Under the pieces are notes generated by a model. That model saw nothing but the letters and a program-made list of their open reading frames with translations. It was not told the origin of the DNA and ran no database searches. Both the position numbers and the translations under genes were made by a program. Source: Neisseriales bacterium (GTDB lineage: Bacteria; Pseudomonadota; Gammaproteobacteria; Burkholderiales; UBA11063). From it: a DNA stretch of 16,878 nt. How positions within the stretch are numbered: position 1 is the first letter of the stretch; each line of letters starts with the position of its first letter. Positions 7,624 to 14,754 of this stretch are shown here, piece by piece. The stretch covers positions 1 to 16,878 of the forward strand of contig SSGY01000003.1 in the NCBI GenBank assembly GCA_008017145.1, written 5' to 3'.

Positions 7624-8736
7624 TTATTTACCAAATTTTTTAATTGTTTCATCATGCCGTGAATCTGCTTCAGTATGTTGGTATTTCATTGTTGTTTCCA
7701 GCATACTGTGGCGTAGGTTTTCCTTTACTACTCGGATGTCAATCCCCGCGTCTACCTGATGTGTTGCTGAAGTGTGGCGCATCCAGTGAGTTGATACTCG
7801 CGCAATCACAAATGCACTAGCTGGATCATTGGCTTTAAGCTCGTCCGCTAGGTTATTGCACGTGTTTTTAATGATTTTATAAAGCATTGAATCACTAATT
7901 GGCTTTAGTTTACCGTATTTGCTATAGATTAAGGGTAATTCAGTCTCCAGCGGATTAGGGTATTCTGCTAAACCAAGTGACTTGCGATAACGAATTAATG
8001 CGCTGAGTAATTCATTGGGAACAGGTATTTCTCCGTATTTATTACCTTTACCAACAACCTTTAGCCACCATTGGCTACGTTTACTCACAAAATCTGACAT
8101 GCGTGCATTGATTACTTCGCTACGTCTACAACCCGTCAAATACAGTAGGCTAAATATCCATTTTGTTCGTTCATACTCAAATTTATTCTTTGCATTATCT
8201 TGTGGTAAAGTTTCGATAAATTCACGCAAATAATCCCATTCACGAACGGTTAAAAAACGTTCAACCCCATGCGGAACTTTGATTTTTTGGCGAATTAGAC
8301 GAAATGGATTACGGGTCAGATATCCTGCATCAATCAGGTATTGATAAAGACTGCCTAAAATTTGTAAATTTAACTTAATACTAGAATTAGACAAGCCTTT
8401 TACAAATGGTTTCCATTCCGGATGAGTACGTGGCTTCGCTGGTCCACACCAAAAGTCATGGGGGCTTGGCATTTGTAAAAAATCTTGATACTCTTGAATC
8501 GCTTCGCGGGTAACTTGTTGTAAGCTGAGATTTTCACGCATTAGCCACATTAAAAACCGTTCAGAGCTTTGCCGATATGAAGTAAATGTATGTGGACTAT
8601 GACGAAATTCCAACAGCCAAGTCCGAACTGCCTCAATATCGTTTGTTGCGTTTATGCTACTATTTTGTGCACCTGAATTAGTACCGTCTAATTGGTTAAT
8701 TACATCGCTAATAATCAGGTTATTCCCAGTATTCAT
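7624..8736 (-). CDS. Tyrosine recombinase / phage-type site-specific integrase
   Basis: The 370-residue protein is a tyrosine recombinase that cuts and rejoins DNA through a covalent phosphotyrosine. An N-terminal core-binding (SAM-like) domain spans about residues 34-148, and the catalytic domain about 160-370. All catalytic residues are present: Arg204 in TGCRRSEV, Lys230 in VVGKGNK, His317 and Arg320 in THWMRHT, His343 in LRHSML, and the nucleophile Tyr352 in TTMKYQH. The insertion with FWCGPAKPR (95-103) resembles a group of integrases I know from Burkholderiales-type genomes, and it is longer than XerC/XerD (about 300 residues). It converges on hslO and reads away from the porin gene. 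No tRNA, attachment repeat or other phage gene is visible, so whether it mobilises anything is unknown. It has its own -35/-10 promoter. Confidence 0.9.
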   Translation of the reverse strand: MNTGNNLIISDVINQLDGTNSGAQNSSINATNDIEAVRTWLLEFRHSPHTFTSYRQSSERFLMWLMRENLSLQQVTREAIQEYQDFLQMPSPHDFWCGPAKPRTHPEWKPFVKGLSNSSIKLNLQILGSLYQYLIDAGYLTRNPFRLIRQKIKVPHGVERFLTVREWDYLREFIETLPQDNAKNKFEYERTKWIFSLLYLTGCRRSEVINARMSDFVSKRSQWWLKVVGKGNKYGEIPVPNELLSALIRYRKSLGLAEYPNPLETELPLIYSKYGKLKPISDSMLYKIIKNTCNNLADELKANDPASAFVIARVSTHWMRHTSATHQVDAGIDIRVVKENLRHSMLETTMKYQHTEADSRHDETIKKFGK

Positions 8737-8771
8737 AAGTATTTCATGCCTATTTTGGTTCTACTAATCAT

Positions 8772-8800
8772 ATTTTATCATTAACTAAAAGTTATGTGAA
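8772..8800 (-). promoter_or_regulatory. Promoter for the tyrosine recombinase gene
   Basis: On the minus strand, TTCACA (8800-8795, one mismatch to the -35 consensus) is followed after exactly 17 bases by TAAAAT (8777-8772, one mismatch to -10), with TGA just upstream giving an extended -10. Transcription would start near 8765, leaving a leader of about 30 bases before the ATG at 8736. The match is among the best in the window. Confidence 0.65.
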
Positions 8801-8831
8801 AATATATATTGTCTCCAAAAAAGGACAACTA

Positions 8832-8852
8832 TATGAGTCATTTTAACTCATA
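8832..8852. promoter_or_regulatory. Inverted repeat in the divergent recombinase-porin intergenic region
   Basis: TATGAGT (8832-8838) and ACTCATA (8846-8852) form a perfect 7-bp inverted repeat with a 7-base spacer. The second arm overlaps a CATAAT sequence (8849-8854) that could serve as a -10 for the porin gene, so an operator role is possible. No T run follows, which argues against a terminator. The rest of the 188-base intergenic region is very AT-rich, with nothing else I can name. Confidence 0.4.
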
Positions 8853-8924
8853 ATTACTACCTATGAAATTAATTTCTAATTAAGCAATAATTAAATTTTT
8901 CCCATAACATATCATATTATTACT

Positions 8925-10427
8925 ATGAGATATACCTTGAATAAAATACTTTATTCCTTACTATTTACCGCAATAACACCACTGACATTTGCGGATAATT
9001 TTGAATCCACTGTTGCTGCTAGCTCTCAAGTTAAAGCAGTTGAATCAGCTAATCAAATTCAGCCACCTCCACCTACTAATCCTAATGCTGGATTTATAGG
9101 ACGTTATAATTATTTCCAAAATCCATATAATTGGATGATGTCAGGTGGCGGAACATTAAAATTAACTGAAAGCCAAATTGAATCACAAACTGTAGCACAA
9201 AAGCTATTTGAGGGTGGTACTTATAATGTATTTGGTGGTGGAACCTATAATCAATGGGACTCGCAACGTTATCCAGCTGGTATATCATACGGTGGAAATA
9301 TCTTTGGGCAAACTGGACAAATTGGAGGCTTTTCTGCTGGTGGCGTCTTATCTATAATGAATCCGTTTGCTAGTTTAAATAGTCAGATTAATGGTGGGCG
9401 TAATTATTCTCAATACATCCCAACCTTTACGCAAATTACATTATCTGAAGCTTTTATTGAATATCAGTACCAAAATATTGTTAATGCTGATATCGGTTAT
9501 ATTGCTTTTGATAATAGCCCATGGCTAGCGGGTAATATGTATACTAATATGTTAACAGTTCCAACTACTTATCAAGGGGTTGGTGTCAATGTTTATACTG
9601 GCGGTGGTTGGCTGCTATCAGCATTGGCATTTAATGGTGCCCAATTTGGAGCAGCGCCTGGTTATACTGGTCAAACTAACTATAGTAGTTGGCTGCAAAC
9701 TCGAAATGGATACTCAACTAACTCTGCTGGTACAGCTGCAATGGGGGCTAATTATGCAACCAATGATGGTGCTTATAATTTACGTTTGTGGGGATATCAA
9801 TTTGATAACTACGGTACGTTGCTTTACGGTGATAGTAGCGTAAGCATTCCGGTTAGCAGCCATCAGTCATTTAATATTTCAGCACAATTTGGTAGCGATC
9901 AGCAATGGTTTCAAAGCGTAAATGCGATTAGTCAGTCAACCAGCGGGGGTGCAATTCAAAGCTATATTGCTGGTGCTAAGATTGGCTGGAGTTATGATGA
10001 TTTCTCTCTTAATGCGAGTGCGAATACAATGTGGGGACCTAGTGGTGCCTACGGTAATGGTGCATTTGTTTCTCCTTATACTCAAAGTTTACAAGTTGAC
10101 CCACTATATTCCGAAGCATGGTCATATAATATGGTTACGCAGGGCATTCCTGGAAATATGTATAAATTAGGTGGTCAATTCGCTTTAGGTTCTTGGGGGA
10201 CTAATCTGATTTTCCAACCGTCATATGTATATGTTGCTTCAGATAATACTACTGTTGATGGTTTGCAAGAAATGGATTTGGTTCTGAATTATCCAATCCC
10301 ACAAGTTCGTGGTCTATACCTTTTTGGTGTTTATGCACAACAGTGGTATAACCAACAAGCAACAAATGTATCAAATAATCTTTATCAGCAATATGAAATA
10401 CAATCGGGTATTTATTATACTTGGTAA
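8925..10427 (+). CDS. Predicted outer-membrane beta-barrel protein (porin-like)
   Basis: This is probably a channel in the outer membrane; its solute is not known. A signal peptide is clear: MRYTLNKI, a hydrophobic core, then TFA before the predicted cleavage at Ala23/Asp24. A short Pro-rich linker (IQPPPPTNP, residues 45-53) follows. The rest is dominated by alternating aromatic and small residues (many G, Y, N, W, S), as in transmembrane beta strands, for instance AFIEYQYQNIVNADIGYIAF and LYLFGVYAQQWY. The protein ends GIYYTW; a C-terminal aromatic residue is the usual BAM-recognition signal. At about 477 mature residues it could be a large monomeric or trimeric barrel, in the size range of OprD- or maltoporin-type channels, but I cannot place it in a named family. 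There is no clear ribosome binding site before the ATG. A small secreted protein follows 20 bases later, and an amylase and sugar transporter follow that. Confidence 0.75.
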   Translation: MRYTLNKILYSLLFTAITPLTFADNFESTVAASSQVKAVESANQIQPPPPTNPNAGFIGRYNYFQNPYNWMMSGGGTLKLTESQIESQTVAQKLFEGGTYNVFGGGTYNQWDSQRYPAGISYGGNIFGQTGQIGGFSAGGVLSIMNPFASLNSQINGGRNYSQYIPTFTQITLSEAFIEYQYQNIVNADIGYIAFDNSPWLAGNMYTNMLTVPTTYQGVGVNVYTGGGWLLSALAFNGAQFGAAPGYTGQTNYSSWLQTRNGYSTNSAGTAAMGANYATNDGAYNLRLWGYQFDNYGTLLYGDSSVSIPVSSHQSFNISAQFGSDQQWFQSVNAISQSTSGGAIQSYIAGAKIGWSYDDFSLNASANTMWGPSGAYGNGAFVSPYTQSLQVDPLYSEAWSYNMVTQGIPGNMYKLGGQFALGSWGTNLIFQPSYVYVASDNTTVDGLQEMDLVLNYPIPQVRGLYLFGVYAQQWYNQQATNVSNNLYQQYEIQSGIYYTW

Positions 10428-10447
10428 GTTTTATAAAGAATTTATTT

Positions 10448-10900
10448 ATGAAAAAAATATTGATTTTGGCTATCTGTCTTAATGCATCTACAGTTTTTGC
10501 AATGACTACAGTCAATTTAAATACGGCAACTTATAGCTGTAATAATGTAAAAATTACACCGCAGTCGACGATTTCATCCCTGACAATGAATTGTAAAAAT
10601 GCCAAATTAATTGTTCATGTGGATTCCTTTCCTGCAGCACGATCTGATGGCGGTAATTCGTTGCCGGGAGGTTTTGTAACTTCCACCAATCCACTAGCGC
10701 CAGAGCCAGCAGATGCAACGTTGGACAAACTTAAATTTTATACTGATGACGGTAGCTATATGATTTGTTACTACAACAATAACGTCTTTGTTAAATGTAA
10801 AGTCAGCACACATAAGTTAAAAACCAGCGCTTCTGCAAATACTAGCAAAAGCAGTATGCAGGAATCAGCTTCACTAACAGCTGAATCTTTGCCAAAATAA
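10448..10900 (+). CDS. Small secreted four-cysteine protein of unknown function
   Basis: I do not recognise this family. The product is 150 residues from the ATG at 10448, chosen because AAAGAA (10435-10440) sits 7 bases upstream and the start gives a compact signal peptide, MKKILILAICLNASTVFA, with likely cleavage after Ala18. The frame is also open from an ATG at 10421, but that would overlap the porin gene and put extra residues before the signal. The mature part has four cysteines (31, 49, 107, 117) that could form two disulfides in the periplasm, a Gly/Pro-rich middle loop (GGNSLPGGF) and a Ser/Thr/Lys-rich tail from about residue 120 that looks disordered. It is 20 bases behind the porin gene and most likely co-transcribed with it, so a periplasmic or cell-surface partner of the porin is possible but unproven. 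Confidence 0.7.
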   Translation: MKKILILAICLNASTVFAMTTVNLNTATYSCNNVKITPQSTISSLTMNCKNAKLIVHVDSFPAARSDGGNSLPGGFVTSTNPLAPEPADATLDKLKFYTDDGSYMICYYNNNVFVKCKVSTHKLKTSASANTSKSSMQESASLTAESLPK

Positions 10901-10930
10901 TTGTGAATTTCTAACAAAATAATAGCTTAT

Positions 10931-10945
10931 CATTATTGAATAATG
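10931..10945. promoter_or_regulatory. Perfect 15-bp palindrome at the amylase promoter (candidate operator)
   Basis: CATTATT-G-AATAATG is a perfect inverted repeat around a single central base, covering the -35 region of the extended -10 promoter just downstream. The single-base centre makes it an unlikely hairpin terminator but a sensible repressor-dimer site. No similar sequence was noticed elsewhere in the window. Confidence 0.4.
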
Positions 10946-10953
10946 CAGTAAAC

Positions 10954-10962
10954 TGTTATAAT
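10954..10962 (+). promoter_or_regulatory. Consensus extended -10 promoter for the alpha-amylase gene
   Basis: TGTTATAAT is a perfect TGn-TATAAT extended -10. A weak -35 (TTGAAT, 10936-10941) lies at a short 15-base spacing. Transcription would start near 10969, about 30 bases before the ATG at 10999, which has a good GGAG ribosome binding site at 10988-10991. Confidence 0.65.
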
Positions 10963-10998
10963 TACGCACGCTAATTATTAAGAAAATGGAGAATTAAT

Positions 10999-13077
10999 AT
11001 GCAATTTAAACCACTATGCTCAGCGCTGCTGATGGTTGGTAGCCTAAGCTTAATTGGCTGTGGCTCGGGAACGAATAGTTCAAGCACGCCACCGGCAACA
11101 AATGTTGGTCAGCTTTCGCTTAATTTAAAGGCAATTCCCGCAAATCAGTCAACCAAACAGGTATCGACTGCATCTCTAAGTAGTGCTATTTGTCAAAATG
11201 GAACTTGCACTTGGAGTAATAGCGCGAATAGTAATATCACTCAAGGTCAATCGGATAACGCGTTTTGTACTGGTACAAATTCAACTCGTGCTGGAACAGG
11301 TGCTGTATTGGAAAGTGGTGCGTATAACATGGCTCTGCCAAGCGGAATTGCCACAGCTGCGACTGGTTATAGTAATACTGATGTAATTTTGGAGTTATTT
11401 AATACACCATATGCCAGTATCACTCCAGCAATGCTTAAACAATACTATGATATGGGTTATACTTCGGTGTGGGTATCACCACCGCAAAATAGCGCATATG
11501 TGACATATTCTGGTAACTATGCTGCGGATAATATTCCAGCTTGGTATGGTGCTTATCAGCCGATGAACTTTGGAGAAATTGGTAATTCAAGTAATGTGAT
11601 GTCATATGGCACTGCCAGTGATTTAGCTACTTTGGTAACAAATGCACATAGTGCTGGTTTACGACTGATCGTTGATGTAGCAATCCATCAATTTGCGCAA
11701 CCAGGTGTTAATAATACTACATATTATACTAATTACTCTGGGCAAACTTATTCATTTGCATCAGGAAATATGTCGGCACTGCAACAATTTTGGTGGCCAC
11801 AGACTAAAGTTTCTGGATATATTCCTTTTGGTAATACTGCGACAAGTTGTGCTTCGTTTGCAAATAATACCAATGGAATAATTGCGCTATGGGCAAATAA
11901 TCCTAATGGTTCTACGTACAACGCTTCAGTTAGTAGCACAACACCATGGGATGCCGACTTCTCCGCTTCAGAGGGATGGTTTGATGGTGTTTTGCCTTCT
12001 GCATCTAATTCGTCATCAGGTTGGTCAGGAGCTGCTTCTTGTGGTACTCAGTCAATTTTTGATGGTTATTCAGCTTGGCTTTTGGGTTATAACAATGGTA
12101 GTGGCTCAATGAGTGCTGCTGCAAGTAGTACGACAGGGTTTAATGTTGATGGTTTCCGTATTGATGATGTGAGTGGACAGTCACCAACATTTTTTAATCA
12201 GTTGTTTAGTGATACTGCGGCGTACAATAAGAGCAGCAATATTTTCTTTGGTGAATACCCGACTAATTCAGCAAATGATTATACCAATTATATCAGCATC
12301 AAAACAGCAACTGGTAACAATTCATCTGGTAATACGATGAAAATGTTAAATTTCCCACTGCTTGCTGGTCTAAATGGTGCTTTTGCTTATGGCGCAAGCT
12401 TACAAGCTTCATTGACATCTATGATAACTAGTAGTGATGCTTATACTTCTTCAACAAATGGCACGTTACCAGGTGTAAATGCGATTAACCTAGTAATGGA
12501 TCAAGATACCGTGCCAGATAGTATATCATCTCGTGCGATGTGTCCATGGACCGGTACTCAATCACCTAATTTTGTAATGAATTACTATAATGCACCATTG
12601 GCTTATGGTGTGATTTTGGCTATTGAAGCGGGTACTCCGTATGTCTTTGCTGATTTACAAGCACAAGCTGGTACTGGCTTGACTTCGAGTGGAACATCTA
12701 CTGCAGCCAATGCTAATGGTAGTGTGTCGTACTGGAATGAAAATGAAGTTATTGCTGGAGTTTACTTCCATAATCAGACTTTAGGCAAGACTATGAACTG
12801 GGCGACAGTAAGTGCTTCTGATGCTGATAATGTTGCAGCATTGACTCGTGGTACTAATTATGCGTTTATTGTCAATAAATCGACAACGGTTTATGAAATG
12901 ACTAGCTCAGCATCTAATCTAAATGCTGGTTGTTATATTGATTTGATGTCGCATCAAATTGTTAATGTTAATAGTAGTGGTGTGCTTAATCAGCTAATTG
13001 TACCAGCGCAATCAGTTATGTATTTTGTACCATATACTGGAAGTGTACCATCGACTGCTGGATTCAGTTGTTCTTAA
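10999..13077 (+). CDS. Alpha-amylase family (GH13) lipoprotein with divergent active-site motifs
   Basis: This is predicted to hydrolyse alpha-glucans such as starch or maltodextrin, anchored to the outer membrane. The 692-residue protein starts with a lipoprotein signal, lipobox LIGC with Cys21 lipidated; Gly at +2 fits outer-membrane sorting. A Cys-containing N-terminal segment (about 30-120) precedes the TIM barrel. WYGAYQPMNFGEI (182-194) and LRLIVDVAIHQF (221-232) mark the start of the barrel. GH13 conserved regions are recognisable: region I at Asp226, region II GFRIDD with Arg387 and nucleophile Asp389, region III FFGEY with acid/base Glu419, and region IV VMDQDT with Asp503. Thus the catalytic triad is retained, but the two usual active-site histidines of regions I and IV are aligned with Gln231 and Gln502, and the region II KH pair is SG. 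PLAYGVILAIEAGTPYVFADL (533-553) matches the barrel's last strands. It has its own promoter and terminator. Confidence 0.85.
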   Translation: MQFKPLCSALLMVGSLSLIGCGSGTNSSSTPPATNVGQLSLNLKAIPANQSTKQVSTASLSSAICQNGTCTWSNSANSNITQGQSDNAFCTGTNSTRAGTGAVLESGAYNMALPSGIATAATGYSNTDVILELFNTPYASITPAMLKQYYDMGYTSVWVSPPQNSAYVTYSGNYAADNIPAWYGAYQPMNFGEIGNSSNVMSYGTASDLATLVTNAHSAGLRLIVDVAIHQFAQPGVNNTTYYTNYSGQTYSFASGNMSALQQFWWPQTKVSGYIPFGNTATSCASFANNTNGIIALWANNPNGSTYNASVSSTTPWDADFSASEGWFDGVLPSASNSSSGWSGAASCGTQSIFDGYSAWLLGYNNGSGSMSAAASSTTGFNVDGFRIDDVSGQSPTFFNQLFSDTAAYNKSSNIFFGEYPTNSANDYTNYISIKTATGNNSSGNTMKMLNFPLLAGLNGAFAYGASLQASLTSMITSSDAYTSSTNGTLPGVNAINLVMDQDTVPDSISSRAMCPWTGTQSPNFVMNYYNAPLAYGVILAIEAGTPYVFADLQAQAGTGLTSSGTSTAANANGSVSYWNENEVIAGVYFHNQTLGKTMNWATVSASDADNVAALTRGTNYAFIVNKSTTVYEMTSSASNLNAGCYIDLMSHQIVNVNSSGVLNQLIVPAQSVMYFVPYTGSVPSTAGFSCS

Positions 13078-13084
13078 TTATCGT

Positions 13085-13111
13085 AAAAAGCCTTGTTTAT
13101 CAAGGCTTTTT
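13085..13111 (+). terminator. Strong rho-independent terminator after the amylase gene
   Basis: AAAAAGCCTTG (13085-13095) and CAAGGCTTTTT (13101-13111) form a perfect 11-bp stem with a 5-base loop, and the second arm ends in five T residues. It starts 7 bases after the amylase stop. The A run on the other side would also allow termination in the reverse direction. Confidence 0.88.
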
Positions 13112-13146
13112 ACTTATCTTTGATTGGCGCTATGGGGGAATAAAAT

Positions 13147-14610
13147 ATGTCAACGATGCAAAATAAATTAAGTAATTTTTTCTATATCATTCTAGGTCTT
13201 CCATCAACGGCAATGGGGTTTGCATTATGTATTCAAATTTCTGCGCTGAGTTGGATTCTAAGTACAAAATATGGACTGAAAATTGATGAAATTGGTTTAG
13301 TGTGGGCAGCAGGTCCGATTGCTGGAATATTAGGTCAGGTTATTATTGGTTTGATTAGTGATAATGTCTGGCTCTGGAGCGGTCGCCGTCGTCCGTTTAT
13401 TATAATCGGTGGAATATTATGTTCATTAATGTTACTGGCGCTACCTAACTTAGATGTCATTGCTGCAGCACTTGGTTTACATAGTATTTTGGGAGTTGCA
13501 ATCGCAGTTGCATTATTACTTGATCTTTCTATTAATGTAAGTTTTAATCCAACTCGTTCAATTATTGCTGATGTAACACCTGAAGGTAAAGAACGTACTC
13601 GAGGATATACATGGATGCAAACAATTTCAGGCTTTTTTGGAGTTGGTGCATATGTAATTGGCGCATTTTTAGATAATTATGTATTAATCTATGTTGGTGT
13701 GGTATTGGTATTTTTACTTTCAACTATTCCAGTGTTTTTTATTACTGAGCCTCGTGAATTAAAGCAAAGTTTAGTAGCCATAGCTAAAACCAAATCAGAT
13801 GCATCCTTTAAAAGTATCTTGATGGATATTCAGCCATTATGGGGATTTTTATTATATGGCATCTATGCTATTATCGAGCGTTTAAGTGGTGCGGAAAGCC
13901 ATACCTACTATGTTGAATTTATCTGCTTACTAATTACACTGTTTTTTATTTTCCAAACATTACTGCAAAAAGAAGCAGGCAAGTCAAAAGAAGAGGCTGG
14001 AATTCTTGGATTTAAAAAAATTCTTGCAGCTCACTCATTTACGTGGATTGGTATTCAGACTATGTTTGTTTACATGTTTGCGTACGTTCAATATAAGATG
14101 CCTGATCTCAGCGCTCTTAAAATGGGGCAGGTTGTATCAATTTCATTTTTAATCCTAAATGTTACAGGTGCAGTACTTCCTGTAGCCATTTTGGAACCTT
14201 TAACCAGAAAAATAGGCAGTACTAAAACTCATGCAATTTGTATCGGTTCAATGGCTGTTGGTTATTTAGGAATGCTGTTTATCGGTGCTAGTCCATTTAT
14301 GGTTTATGCTTTAATGGCGTTTATTGGAATTGGTTGGGCGGCGACAATTAGTTTACCTTTTGCCATCATGACGCAAAAAGTTGGCAATTCAAAAATTGGT
14401 TTATACATGGGCTTGTTTAACTTATCGGTAGTTTTACCACAATTAGTTGCCAGCCTCGGTGTCGGTCATGCCATTAGTATTGTTGCAAATAAAAATTTAA
14501 TTTTTATGATTTGTGCCTTTACACTAGCAATTTCATCTGCATTATGGTTTACACTTAATGATTCAAATAGTAATGAAACTGTATCAATTAAAGCGAGTTC
14601 GTCACACTAA
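13147..14610 (+). CDS. MFS sugar transporter, SLC45/MalY/sucrose-proton symporter type
   Basis: This is an inner-membrane major facilitator protein of 487 residues with about 12 hydrophobic segments. The signature loop between helices 2 and 3 is GLISDNVWLWSGRRRPFI (residues 68-85), the MFS motif A in the form seen in plant sucrose carriers, animal SLC45 and bacterial maltose/sucrose carriers such as Caulobacter MalY. The stretch NPTRSIIADVTPEGKERTRG (134-153) is also typical of that group. The likely substrate is a disaccharide or short maltodextrin taken up with protons, supported by the amylase gene 69 bases upstream. The start has a strong GGGGGAA ribosome binding site at 13134-13140. A strong terminator separates it from the amylase, so it depends on read-through or on a promoter I cannot identify. 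The substrate is inferred, not shown. Confidence 0.85.
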   Translation: MSTMQNKLSNFFYIILGLPSTAMGFALCIQISALSWILSTKYGLKIDEIGLVWAAGPIAGILGQVIIGLISDNVWLWSGRRRPFIIIGGILCSLMLLALPNLDVIAAALGLHSILGVAIAVALLLDLSINVSFNPTRSIIADVTPEGKERTRGYTWMQTISGFFGVGAYVIGAFLDNYVLIYVGVVLVFLLSTIPVFFITEPRELKQSLVAIAKTKSDASFKSILMDIQPLWGFLLYGIYAIIERLSGAESHTYYVEFICLLITLFFIFQTLLQKEAGKSKEEAGILGFKKILAAHSFTWIGIQTMFVYMFAYVQYKMPDLSALKMGQVVSISFLILNVTGAVLPVAILEPLTRKIGSTKTHAICIGSMAVGYLGMLFIGASPFMVYALMAFIGIGWAATISLPFAIMTQKVGNSKIGLYMGLFNLSVVLPQLVASLGVGHAISIVANKNLIFMICAFTLAISSALWFTLNDSNSNETVSIKASSSH

Positions 14611-14646
14611 GGTTTATATGCTTTAAAACTTTATTTGTAAGATACT

Positions 14647-14662
14647 CCTTATAGTTATAAGG
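14647..14662. promoter_or_regulatory. Palindrome overlapping the ribosome binding site of a 26-residue small ORF
   Basis: CCTTATA (14647-14653) and TATAAGG (14656-14662) are perfect inverted arms around a 2-base centre. The right arm contains the AAGG of the Shine-Dalgarno sequence AAGGTG (14659-14664). As RNA it could fold as a 5-bp stem with a 6-base loop and mask the site; as DNA it could be an operator. Confidence 0.4.
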
Positions 14663-14672
14663 TGAATTCTAT

Positions 14673-14753
14673 ATGAAGATTTTACTCTATGTACTAGCGA
14701 TAATGATTAATTCAGTTTTGATAGTGATTTTTTTTGAAAACGGTAGGTGCTAA
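14673..14753 (+). CDS. Candidate 26-residue hydrophobic small protein or leader peptide
   Basis: An ATG at 14673 preceded at 8 bases by a good Shine-Dalgarno sequence (AAGGTG, 14659-14664) opens a 26-codon frame: MKILLYVLAIMINSVLIVIF followed by FENGRC. Residues 3-21 are almost wholly hydrophobic, so the product would be a single membrane-spanning peptide or a signal-like leader. Its TAA ends one base before the ATG of the downstream lipoprotein, whose ribosome binding site (AGGTG, 14745-14749) lies inside this frame. That arrangement is typical of translational coupling. It could be a real small membrane protein, a regulatory leader or a chance frame; the strong ribosome binding site favours translation. 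It is too short to identify by family. Confidence 0.45.
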   Translation: MKILLYVLAIMINSVLIVIFFENGRC

Positions 14754-14754
14754 T

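Noticed and set aside
8733..8747. A 4-codon frame (MKYL) on the minus strand overlapping the recombinase start codon.
   Set aside because: It could act as a coupling mini-ORF, but so short a frame in AT-rich sequence is expected by chance and has no clear ribosome binding site.
8834..8854. A 6-codon frame (MSHFNS) on the plus strand.
   Set aside because: It is created by the inverted repeat at 8832-8852 and has no convincing ribosome binding site at proper spacing.
10421..10447. Upstream ATG start for the four-cysteine protein, overlapping the porin stop.
   Set aside because: The ATG at 10448 has a well-spaced AAAGAA and gives a standard signal peptide; the longer form puts nine extra residues in front of it.
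14734..14754. TTG start for the DUF1566 lipoprotein.
   Set aside because: The ATG at 14755 is preceded by AGGTG at 5 bases and starts a normal lipoprotein signal; the TTG has only a T run before it.
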